This document shows positions 1 to 7,700 of a stretch of 10,605 bases of DNA, in pieces. This stretch comes from CAZIVO01 sp964542765. GTDB taxonomy: Bacteria > Planctomycetota > UBA1135 > UBA2386. Every line of letters starts with the position of its first letter. Position 1 is the stretch's first letter. The stretch lies in the NCBI GenBank assembly GCA_964542765.1, contig CAZIVO010000120.1, positions 1 through 10,605 on the forward strand, read 5' to 3'. The notes beneath the pieces were generated by a model. The model saw nothing but the letters and a program-made list of their open reading frames with translations. It was not told the DNA's origin and made no database searches. Both the position numbers and the translations under genes were made by a program.

Positions 1-801
1 AAAACGCATCTGGCGCGCAGTCGCGCGCTCGGTCGCGCGATCCAGATGCTCGCAGATGGCCTCGGCGCTCATAACATTTTGAGGATCCAGGTGCTGTTTG
101 TGCTCGGGCAGACCAACGACGAGCTGGATACGAAGCTCGCAAGCCATCTCGGCGGCTCCGAGGTCGGCCAGAAAGTCGACCAACCCATCGAAATGAACGA
201 CATTGTCACTGGTCATGACCGCAACAAAATCAACAGGGATTCCCAGTTCACCGGCAACCAGAAGAATCTCCCTGATGTTAGCTACCACCTGATTGAAGTC
301 GGCGCGCTCACGAATCGCCTCGAACACCTCGGGTATGTGGCTGTCGAACGAGATGAACAAATGGTGCATGCGGTCGGCAATCTTGCGCAACCGATCCCCG
401 TTGAGCACGGTGGCGTTGGTGGTGAAGTTCATGTAGACGTCGTGCTCACGACACTTCTCTGCCATCAGGTTAATGTTGCCTAGCATCGGCTCCGAAATCG
501 CCGATGGCGTCAGCAGCGAGGCCTTGGGCAGCACCTGATCCAGCACCTCGATAGCCTTCTCCTTGGGCATCACCTCCAGCGGCCACTCTTCGGATTGACC
601 GCACATGATGCAGCGCAGGTTGCACAGGTTGTTCGGCGCGAACTCGATCCATGCCGGCAGAGAGGACCACTCTTCGGCCTCGGTGGCGAGGTCGTGGACG
701 CGCGCATAACCGTTGGTGAGTTCGTCGAAGAAGTGGCTGGTCATGGCAAGGTCGTTGCAAGAGTCTATCACACCATGCCGGAGGTATGCCGTCTTCACCA
801 T
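1..801 (-). CDS. Radical SAM protein, 3' end cut by window edge
   Basis: An open frame of 267 codons without a stop reaches the left edge, so the C-terminus is missing. Residues 60-67 read CNLRCIMC, a CX3CX2C motif that in radical SAM enzymes binds the 4Fe-4S cluster used to cleave S-adenosylmethionine; it follows the typical lead-in WIEFAPNNLC. Further along, TTNATVL, LFISFDSHIPEVFEAIR and a later AVMTSDN segment fit successive strands and helices of the partial TIM barrel seen in SPASM/Twitch-type members, where 'SxDg' and 'T' positions line the active site. Whether a SPASM domain with extra clusters follows cannot be seen. The ATG at 801 lies two codons after an in-frame TAA; no good ribosome site precedes it, and the ATG at 744 (MTSHFF) is an alternative start. 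The gene lies 133 bases downstream of the sulfotransferase with no obvious terminator between. The family is clear but the substrate is unknown; peptide or sugar modification are both possible. Confidence 0.88.
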   Translation of the reverse strand, partial: MVKTAYLRHGVIDSCNDLAMTSHFFDELTNGYARVHDLATEAEEWSSLPAWIEFAPNNLCNLRCIMCGQSEEWPLEVMPKEKAIEVLDQVLPKASLLTPSAISEPMLGNINLMAEKCREHDVYMNFTTNATVLNGDRLRKIADRMHHLFISFDSHIPEVFEAIRERADFNQVVANIREILLVAGELGIPVDFVAVMTSDNVVHFDGLVDFLADLGAAEMACELRIQLVVGLPEHKQHLDPQNVMSAEAICEHLDRATERATARQMRF

Positions 802-934
802 GGACGGTTAGGAAGGCCCGGCCCCCATGAAGAAGGGCTCCGGCAAGCGCTTTTCGTGGGTGATTGCACGGGCCCCTGGTCCGGGACCGCTCAGCGGAGG
901 ATCCCACCCATCACGATCAGACACTCGCAAGTTT

Positions 935-2014
935 CTAAGCACCAAGCAGGCAATGCGATCGGAGTTCCTCGTGGAGCGAGTTCGCTTCGCTCACCAGCAC
1001 TGGATCGATCGCCGAGATATCGACCGCGTGGGTCTTGGCTGGCCTCAGAACCGAAGCATGTACATTGAGGTCTCCGGCATCCAAGCGCAGAACTTCGGCC
1101 AGTGGCGACAGGTCTTCCGACGCGCCGAGTGCTTCGAATCCGATCAAGTGCAACCGGTCGTGATCGGCATGTCGTAACACATGGCGATAGGTGCTGAGCC
1201 AGTACTCGACCCAGAATCCGAGCTGAGCGGCTTCCTTGATGTCGCGATCGCCGAACCACGAATCGAAATTGACCGGCTTCAGGTGATCGCCGAAATCGTA
1301 GTGCCCGATCGCCTCCATGTAGCGACGTGCGAATCGATCTTCTTCGTGTAGCTTCGAGAAGCGCTGATGCTGAAGCAGAAGAGAAGCCGCGTGTTGCACA
1401 GGGTCGCGGAAGGGCACGAGGATGGACGCATCAGGCAATGCGGCGAGCAATGATGGGACCCTTGCAATATTGAGGTTGTTCTTCGATGCGTAGCGCCTTG
1501 CCGTTGGTTTCCCTCGCGCGCGCAACGCGATGATCTTGCGCATGTGAGAATGAAAGAACTCGACGAACTCTGCATCGTCCACCTTGCTCCAAGGATCGAT
1601 CGTCGCCCCCCGATAGCGCTTCCGATAGAAGGCCTTCCAGACGACTTCTTCGAATGCCTCGGGGCTGTCGATCGAAATATGGATGCCATCTCCGTGCATG
1701 CGCTCGCGCGGAGTATCAACCTTCTGAAATCTTCTGGTGATGCGACTCCACAACATCGGACACAACACGAACGGCATGTCCCGATAGATGTGGGTCGCGA
1801 TCGTCTTCGTCTTCGAAATCACTTCGAGCAGAATCGTCGTCCCTGCTCGCGGCAGCGCGGTGATGAAGATCGGATCCTCTGGCGTCACTCTCTTGAGTTC
1901 TTTTCGAAACACCCTCTCCTCGAGATCGGCAGCCCCGAACTGGGCAAACCGGGTGCTGAATGCAACGTGGTGGAGAGAACGATCCATCCAGGTGTAGCGA
2001 TTCCGGCCGCTCAC
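935..2014 (-). CDS. PAPS-dependent sulfotransferase family protein
   Basis: This 359-residue protein resembles cytoplasmic sulfotransferases that move a sulfo group from 3'-phosphoadenylyl sulfate (PAPS) to a hydroxyl or amine. Residues 51-60, ITALPRAGTT, match the 5'-phosphosulfate loop (PxxGTT in place of PRSGTT). Residues 201-211, PFRDPVQHAAS, match the 3'-phosphate-binding segment, with Arg203 and Ser211 as the expected PAPS contacts. SKNNLN at 177-182 lies where many members have a Lys-Ser/Asn-Pro/Asn segment. The length is normal for the broad Sulfotransfer_3-type family, and no signal peptide or membrane span is seen. The start is GTG: its GTGA overlaps the stop of the preceding gene, and an AG-rich stretch lies just upstream, so translational coupling is likely. 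It is the last gene of a four-gene block that begins with an arylsulfotransferase-like protein. The acceptor cannot be deduced; a lipid, glycan or small phenolic are possible. Confidence 0.88.
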   Translation of the reverse strand: MSGRNRYTWMDRSLHHVAFSTRFAQFGAADLEERVFRKELKRVTPEDPIFITALPRAGTTILLEVISKTKTIATHIYRDMPFVLCPMLWSRITRRFQKVDTPRERMHGDGIHISIDSPEAFEEVVWKAFYRKRYRGATIDPWSKVDDAEFVEFFHSHMRKIIALRARGKPTARRYASKNNLNIARVPSLLAALPDASILVPFRDPVQHAASLLLQHQRFSKLHEEDRFARRYMEAIGHYDFGDHLKPVNFDSWFGDRDIKEAAQLGFWVEYWLSTYRHVLRHADHDRLHLIGFEALGASEDLSPLAEVLRLDAGDLNVHASVLRPAKTHAVDISAIDPVLVSEANSLHEELRSHCLLGA

Positions 2015-2391
2015 CCCTTCTCACCCCCGCGGATTCTCCAGATGAGGAGACCGACGATCGTCGCTCCAACGAGGATCTGCCAGGACATGGTCGCTTCCAG
2101 AGTTTCATCTAAACTCACAACCCCCCACTGGTCGAGCAAAGCAATCAGTCCGACCGGCAGAGCGAGAGCGAGAGCAGCGGACAGCGTGATGATCAGGAAC
2201 TGAACGAAGAGGTTCGTTGCATGATTACGCATCGCCACCTCCTTCTCGAGGTCGCTGAGTTCGGCGTTGCGGATATCTCGAACGGCATTGCGGCTCCTGC
2301 CGAGGACCGCGCCAGCCCGCTTTGGAATGGCGAGGACATGGGCGAGCGCTAAAAACGAGAAGACGACGAAGACAGCAGCGATCCAGATCAA
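2011..2391 (-). CDS. Small three-span membrane protein, function unknown
   Basis: I do not recognise this 126-residue protein. It has three hydrophobic stretches, at about residues 2-22, 61-89 and 104-119. Between the first two is a charged segment with the acidic/basic run AELSDLEKEVAMR (43-55), which probably sits in the cytoplasm or at the membrane face. The frame is open further upstream to 2571, but there it overlaps the gene ahead and reads as a low-quality, Cys/Arg-rich sequence. I therefore place the start at TTG 2391, six bases after GAGGG (2398-2402) and 22 bases after the preceding stop. No ATG is available before residue 54, which would remove the first span. The 3' end overlaps the sulfotransferase start by four bases. 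By position it may anchor, escort or feed the sulfotransferase or the ASST-like enzyme; this is inference from context only. Confidence 0.65.
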   Translation of the reverse strand: MIWIAAVFVVFSFLALAHVLAIPKRAGAVLGRSRNAVRDIRNAELSDLEKEVAMRNHATNLFVQFLIITLSAALALALPVGLIALLDQWGVVSLDETLEATMSWQILVGATIVGLLIWRIRGGEKG

Positions 2392-2397
2392 GTCAAG

Positions 2398-2402
2398 CCC
2401 TC
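2398..2402 (-). promoter_or_regulatory. Ribosome binding site deciding a TTG start
   Basis: GAGGG on the minus strand sits six bases ahead of TTG at 2391, and the previous gene stops at 2414. This spacing is ideal, and it is the main reason for choosing the unusual TTG start of the 126-residue membrane protein over the longer frame that overlaps its neighbour. Confidence 0.5.
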
Positions 2403-2413
2403 GTGGCGACAGA

Positions 2414-2599
2414 TCACGCCGAGACTTCTTCGCTCTTGCGCTCCCGGCGCGCGGACAACATCCGCCGCAGTCGCCGCAATGGGTACCAAACAAAACCCAA
2501 CAGCGCAAGAATGGCGGCCGCCAAGAGTGCAAGGAACGACCCGATGGCGGAAAGAGCACCGCCCGGACCAAGGTAGGCCATCATTGCCAAGGATGTCAT
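2414..2599 (-). CDS. Small 'YLGPG' one-span membrane protein
   Basis: This 61-residue protein carries the N-terminal motif AYLGPGGALSAIGSF, one membrane span at about residues 17-38, then the aromatic/basic boundary FVWYPLRRLRRML and a charged tail. The pattern (YxGPGxG followed by a single span and WP-x-R) resembles, from memory, small proteins encoded beside sulfotransferases and alkaline-phosphatase-superfamily enzymes in several environmental bacteria; their function is not known to me. The positive-inside rule puts the basic C-terminus in the cytoplasm. The start is not certain: ATG at 2599 gives 61 residues, while ATGs at 2584 and 2581 would begin just before AYLGPG; none has a strong ribosome site. 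The same frame is open much further upstream into the ASST-like gene, but that part is an out-of-frame reading of it. It sits 100 bases after the ASST-like gene and 22 bases before the three-span protein, so it is probably co-transcribed. Confidence 0.72.
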   Translation of the reverse strand: MTSLAMMAYLGPGGALSAIGSFLALLAAAILALLGFVWYPLRRLRRMLSARRERKSEEVSA

Positions 2600-2635
2600 G
2601 GTATGACTCTGCAGGTACCGATCATGTCTGCAACA

Positions 2636-2664
2636 AGTATGGGGCATGGAATGACAGACGGCAA
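2636..2664 (-). promoter_or_regulatory. Weak internal promoter candidate
   Basis: In the 100-base gap after the ASST-like gene, the minus strand reads TTGCCG (2659-2664), 17 bases, then CATACT (2636-2641). Each box matches the sigma-70 consensus at four of six positions with ideal spacing. Such a match can arise by chance. If real, it would start the two small membrane genes and the sulfotransferase separately. Confidence 0.2.
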
Positions 2665-2699
2665 CTCGCACGGTCCGCGAACAACCCAAGATGCCAGCA

Positions 2700-4022
2700 T
2701 CAACGGGACTTCCAGATCTCGACATCTTGGGCCGTGATCTGATAGCGGCTACCCTCGAGAACCTCCGAAATACTGAACCCGTCAGCTCGCCGCGCGTGGA
2801 CCCATTCCCAGACCGTCTTGCCATCGCCATTGATCTCAAACACCCGACCCGACTGTGACTCGGTGACCAGCCAGTTTCCATTCTCGAGTTGCTGGGCCTT
2901 GCCTCCCCTCAAGGTGTAGAAATACCGCTCGTGCTCGGAGCCTGAAGGTTCCCGCGGATAGATCCCCCGCAACTCACCCGTGTGAGGACGCAATGCGAGG
3001 AGGCGACTTCCGCCGAGAAAGCTACCGTCAAGCGACTCATCGCCGTGGTTGTCGAATACCGAAATCCATCCATCGCCGATGAAGTCCGGATCGTGTTGAT
3101 TCATGAACGGCTCGTGCGCGGACCATTTGACCTTCTTCGTGTCCGGATCGACGACGAACACTGCATCGAGGAAGCGCAATGACACAAGTAGATCGCCCGC
3201 TTCGAACATCGGGTATTCAGCCGCCATCGCCGTCGACAAGGATTCGACATCGTTAAGGTGCAAGATATCTCCGGAACGCATCTTGCCGATACGCCACACG
3301 AGATCCTTCAACTCGGACTCGAAGACGATCTCAAGGATGCTGATCTGTTCGAGGATCTTCCCTTCCGGCGAGACGAGAAGAACACGGTCCTCGACCAGCG
3401 GTAGCGTAAGGCCCGGAAAACGCCCCTTGCGCAGTTCTTCGGTCTCAACCCAAACGGCTTCGCACACCCAGAAGTTTCCGTTCTCATCTGGCGTCACCGA
3501 GTGGTGCGTACGCCGGTCAACTCGCCAGATGACATCACCCTTCGCATCAAGCCGCGCCAGACCGAGGAACTCGATGTTGAACAGCACATCTCCGTTCGGG
3601 AACAGATAGCTGCCATGAACATAGTTCGACGACTGATTGAGCAACCCCTTCGCCGAATCTTCGTGCGGCGATGTAGGCCAGATCCGCGCCGGGTTGGCAT
3701 CCCAGTGGTGCAGCGTTGCCCCCGCCGAATCGATCAGGCGGAGACCCGGCAGACCATCTCGGTCGGGCCAATAGCTCGTCACCAGAGTTGCGCCACGGGC
3801 CGAAGGCTCGTCACCGTACGAGCGAACACCTTGCAGGTCATGGCGAGCGGGATAGGTGTGGTGCTGCGCGATCGTAGATGCGGATCCTGTATTTTTTGCC
3901 TCGGACAGAGCCCGGGACAAGAACCCGTGCGGCCACCATTGGAACTGCGAGGCGGCAAAGCCGTACAGAAACGAAAAGAAGAGGCAGGCAAGAAGGAATG
4001 TGAGGCGCGGTAGAAAGTCCAT
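2700..4022 (-). CDS. Membrane-anchored arylsulfotransferase (ASST)-like beta-propeller protein
   Basis: This 440-residue protein begins with a hydrophobic segment (residues about 7-25) without a clear cleavage site or lipobox, so it is probably tethered in the inner membrane with the rest in the periplasm. The body shows repeated propeller-blade motifs of the type His...Pro-(N/D)-G-(N/D)-hydrophobic: HGSYLFPNGDVLF (136-148), HHSVTPDENGNFWV (173-186), HDPDFIGDGWISVFDNHG (310-327) and QQLENGNWLVTES (377-389). H255 in ILHLND completes a set of blade histidines. This is the pattern of the Arylsulfotran_2/ASST group, whose studied members transfer sulfo groups between phenols through a sulfated histidine without PAPS. 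Which His would be catalytic here needs an alignment. The start ATG at 4022 has AGGG five bases upstream. It heads a four-gene block ending in a PAPS sulfotransferase. The fold assignment is good; transferase activity is inferred, since many family members are untested. Confidence 0.8.
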   Translation of the reverse strand: MDFLPRLTFLLACLFFSFLYGFAASQFQWWPHGFLSRALSEAKNTGSASTIAQHHTYPARHDLQGVRSYGDEPSARGATLVTSYWPDRDGLPGLRLIDSAGATLHHWDANPARIWPTSPHEDSAKGLLNQSSNYVHGSYLFPNGDVLFNIEFLGLARLDAKGDVIWRVDRRTHHSVTPDENGNFWVCEAVWVETEELRKGRFPGLTLPLVEDRVLLVSPEGKILEQISILEIVFESELKDLVWRIGKMRSGDILHLNDVESLSTAMAAEYPMFEAGDLLVSLRFLDAVFVVDPDTKKVKWSAHEPFMNQHDPDFIGDGWISVFDNHGDESLDGSFLGGSRLLALRPHTGELRGIYPREPSGSEHERYFYTLRGGKAQQLENGNWLVTESQSGRVFEINGDGKTVWEWVHARRADGFSISEVLEGSRYQITAQDVEIWKSR

Positions 4023-4057
4023 GTTATCCCTGCCGATTAAGAACGGCGATCAGAGGC

Positions 4058-4087
4058 AGTGTAGACCAAACTTGGACCAAGTGATAA
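4058..4087 (-). promoter_or_regulatory. Candidate promoter with central dyad upstream of the ASST-like gene
   Basis: The minus strand reads TTATCA (4082-4087), an 18-base spacer, then TACACT (4058-4063), about 35 bases before the start codon. Both boxes match sigma-70 consensus at four of six positions. The spacer holds the perfect dyad CTTGG-T-CCAAG (4071-4081), followed by a second TTGGTC. A repressor or MerR-like activator could bind there. The evidence is sequence pattern only. Confidence 0.27.
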
Positions 4088-4254
4088 TCGATGGCGAGTC
4101 CAAACTCCGTAGCCAGATCAGAGTCATCGCCACCATCCTCGCTGCCCGGAATACCAGCCACCAACACATCGGAAGTCGAGGTTAGTCGATGGCCAGAAGA
4201 AACCTCCAGCCGACCGTGGACAGGCCACCCAGATCGGGCATCTCGCACGCTCCG

Positions 4255-4710
4255 CTACTTGAGAAGCGGGGCAGCCGATCCCAAAATCTTGCTGCCGTCG
4301 GGTTTCTCAATCTCGAACCACCACAGCATGGACGGCGGAAAGGGGTCGGGCGCTTGCGCATGAATATCGTAGTCGTCGTGGGAGGCGGCATACTGACCGA
4401 GACCGACCAAGGACAGGGTCCGGTCCTCGGTTCCGAGCCAAGCGCGCACGAGGGTGGAACCCTTATCGGTGTAGGGCAACTTGACCACGAGATGGGATTG
4501 CTCTCCGGCGGTAACATTCCCGTGGCCCTGAGCCAACTCGACCGTTAAACCGCCCACGGTAACCGTGCCAAGGGAACGCTCGCTGTGGTCGTGGCCATGA
4601 GAAGATGCCGGATCCTGACCGGACACGGACTGCGTGGGGACAGTGGAAGGTTCCTGACCGCAACCAGCGATCCAGGGCACAAGAACGGCAAGAACAAGAT
4701 GGTGTTTCAT
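4255..4710 (-). CDS. Small His-rich lipoprotein of the metal efflux operon
   Basis: This 151-residue protein has a lipoprotein signal: a hydrophobic stretch from residue 4 and a WIAGC lipobox with Cys17, so it is anchored to a membrane facing the periplasm. A flexible Ser/Thr/Pro/Gln linker follows, with the metal-ligand-like run SHGHDHSE (37-44). The C-terminal part (about 48-151) alternates hydrophobic and polar residues and looks like a small beta-sandwich, with further His at 63, 73, 111 and 117 and the segments VRAWLGTED and HDDYDIHAQAPDPFP. I know no named family. Proteins of this look beside CBA-type efflux genes come to mind, but that is memory rather than a search. It starts 35 bases after the RND gene; no good ribosome site is seen, but the signal peptide fixes the start. 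It is probably a periplasmic metal-binding or metal-sensing accessory; a general envelope lipoprotein is the alternative. Confidence 0.78.
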   Translation of the reverse strand: MKHHLVLAVLVPWIAGCGQEPSTVPTQSVSGQDPASSHGHDHSERSLGTVTVGGLTVELAQGHGNVTAGEQSHLVVKLPYTDKGSTLVRAWLGTEDRTLSLVGLGQYAASHDDYDIHAQAPDPFPPSMLWWFEIEKPDGSKILGSAAPLLK

Positions 4711-4745
4711 GGGGTAAAGGGGTTGAGGGTAATCGCGAAGCGAAA

Positions 4746-7700
4746 CTATGGGGATTGCGACTCGTCGCGGGCACCATGAATGAGGGCATACCCGGCGGGC
4801 ACAAGAATAAGGTTCAAGAAGGTCGAAGTGAGAAGGCCCCCCAAAATAACAACCGATAGAGGGGCCAGAATCTCGTTCCCCGGCTGATCGCCCTTGATAA
4901 CCAGGGGAGCGAGAGCCAGGGCGGCCGTGAGAGCTGTCATCAGGATGGGCACTAACCGCTCCATGGAACCCTGAATGATGGCAGCGTAGACCGACCGGCC
5001 CTCGTGCTCCATGAGGTAGCGGTAGTGGTTCACGAGCAGGATACCGTTGCGCACGGCAATCCCGAACAGGGCGATGAAACCCACGAGGCTCGCAATCGAA
5101 AGAACCGGCGCCGTGTAGTCCCCCCTACCGAACAGGGCGGAGAAGTTCTGGAGCACGCTCGGCGATTCCACCAGAAACAGTGCCAGCACGCCCCCGATGA
5201 GGGCGAGGGGAAGGTTCACAAGGACGAGCAGGGAATCACGTACCGAGCCGATGGCCAGGTTCAAGATCACCAGCATGAGAAGGAGAACCACCAAGCTCGA
5301 CCACAAGATCGTGCGCGTGGCCGATTGCTGCGCCTCGAACTGACCTCCATATTTCACCACGTATCCATGGCGAGCGACGATGGGGTCCACCCTCTCCCGG
5401 ACAGCTTCGACCAGATGCCCGAGGTTTGCGCCCTCATTCACATTGAGGGAAACAACCGCCTTGCGTTGTGAGTCCTCGCGGCCGATGAGGTTGGAAGTCA
5501 TCTCGGGGCCGAGATCCGCAACCTCCGCAAGACGCACAAGCGCCCCTCCCGCTCCGCGAAGAATGAGCCGTCGCAGGTCATCGGCATCCTCGCGGCCTTC
5601 GGGAGCAAGCCTGACGGCCAGATCGTAGCGCCGCACGCCGTCATTCACTTCCGCGACCTTTACTCCGAAGATCGCATCGCGCACCTGGCTGGCCGCGGCG
5701 GAAGGAGTCAGACCGTAGGCCGCCAGATCCGCAGGGCGGTAATCGATCGGCAAGGACTGGATCATCAACTCCCGGTTCGCGGCGACATCGCGCGCCCCGG
5801 GCAAGGCATTGAGTTCAGCCTCGATCTCCTTGGCGATGAGTCTGAGAATCCGCAAGTCGTCACCGTAAACGTTGATTGCAATGGCCGCAGGCGTTCCCGA
5901 GAGGATGTGGCTGAGCCGATGCTCGATGGGCTGCCCGATGTAGGACGTGATTCCAGGCGCCTCGTCGAGGATGGCGGTCATCCCCGCACGCACCTCCTGC
6001 ATGGAGAATCCGGGCCGAACCGTAACATCGAGCTCGGAGGTGCTCACCGGCTCGGCGTGTTCGTCGCGTTCCGCTCGGCCAGTCCTGCGCGTCACACTGC
6101 GAACACCCTCGAGCTTGAGAAACTGAGCCTCGACGGAAGAAGCTATCCGATCACTGGCGCGCAAGGACGTGCCGGGAAGGGCGAAAACTCCAACCGTGAA
6201 GGTGCCCTCGTGAAACTCCGGCAGGAAGGAGGAGCCAAAGGTTGTCCCCAACCAGAGGGTGAAGCCCGTCGCCATAGCAGCGCAGGCCAGGAGCGCACGC
6301 TTGCTGCCCAGGGCCACACGTAATGTTGGCTCGTAGAATCGCTTCAGACCCCGCACCAAAAAACTTTCGCGCATCTCGCCTCCCCCGGAGCGGGGGCGCA
6401 GGAGAAGTCGACAAAGAGCCGGCGTGACGGTTAGCGCCACCAGAAGCGACGCCACCAGAGACACCACAAAGGCAATTCCCAAGGGCCTGAAGAAGCGCCC
6501 CTCTATCCCATCCAGGAACATCAGGGGCAGGAAGACCAGAGCGATCATGAGCGTCGCGAAGACCATCGCCGGCCGGATCTCGTTGCTCGCCTCGAAGATG
6601 ACCGTGGTGGTCGGGCGCCGGGACTCGCTGGGCGCTAGCGCGTTTTGCTTGAGGCGTCGGAAGACATTTTCGACATCGATGATCGCATCGTCCACCAGAC
6701 TGCCCACGGCGATGGCGAGACCACCCAGAGTCATCACATTGATGGTTTCGCCAAGTGCTTGCAGGGTGAGCAGGCCCGCCGCAAGCGAGAGTGGCAGCGC
6801 CGTGAGGGTCACCAGGGTCGTGCGCAAGTTGAGCAGGAACAGCAACAGGATCGCCGTGACGATCAGCGTCGCGTCGCGTAGAGCCGCGAGAACATTGTGG
6901 ATGGCCAGGTTGATGAAATCCGCTTGGCGAAAGACCTGGCGGTTGACCACGATTCCCTTCGGCAGAGACGGTTCCAGGGCGTCGAGCAGGGCGTCCACCT
7001 CTGCAGTGATCGAGAGGGTGTTGATCCCCGTGGCTTTTTTCAGGGTCAGGATGACGGCCGGCAGCCCGCCATCGGCCCCGGTGCCTCGTTTGGGCGCAGG
7101 CCCGAGGCGCACATCGGCGACCTGACCGATGGTCACCGGCGCGCCCTCGTGGATCTTGACCAGAGACCCGGCGATATCGGCGACCGAGCGCACCCGGCCG
7201 CTTTGACGGATCGGAATCTCGAGGTGACCGGAGTCCGGCAAATAGCCGGCGCTCAAGGTGCTATGGGATGCCCCCGCTGCGGCAGCCACGTCTTGCACGG
7301 TGAGGCCGTAAAGGCGCAAGGACTCCTGATCCACCAGGACCTGATATTCGGGCAACTCACCGCCGATCACGGACACCTGGGCCACGCCCGGAACGGAGAG
7401 GAGTCTGTTGCGCAGATCAAACTCCGCATAGGCCCGCAACTCCAGATCGTTCGTCGAGCCGTCAGGCGAAGATATGGCCAGGAGCATGATCTCACCCGTG
7501 ATCGAAGTGATCGGCGTCATCTCTGCGTGCGCCCCCGCGGGTAGATCCTCGCGCACGGCGTCGAGGCGTTCGGCAACGAACTGGCGCGCGCGATAAATAT
7601 CCATGCCCCAGTCGAACTCGATGTAGGCGATGGACAACCCGGTAGCACTGCTGGAACGCACACGGCGCACACCTGGCACCCCTCGGGCCGCCGCCTCCAC

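Noticed and set aside
46..483. Plus-strand open frame of 145 codons at the left end
   Set aside because: The minus strand here encodes the radical SAM protein with an intact CX3CX2C motif and continuous sensible sequence, so the plus frame is its shadow.
802..934. Terminator between the sulfotransferase and radical SAM genes
   Set aside because: GC-rich short complementary runs (GGTCC-C-GGACC) leave too small a loop and have no following T-run.
4178..4206. Inverted repeat GAGGTT...AACCTC as a terminator for the efflux operon
   Set aside because: The stem is only six base pairs with a 17-base loop, and no T-run follows on either strand.
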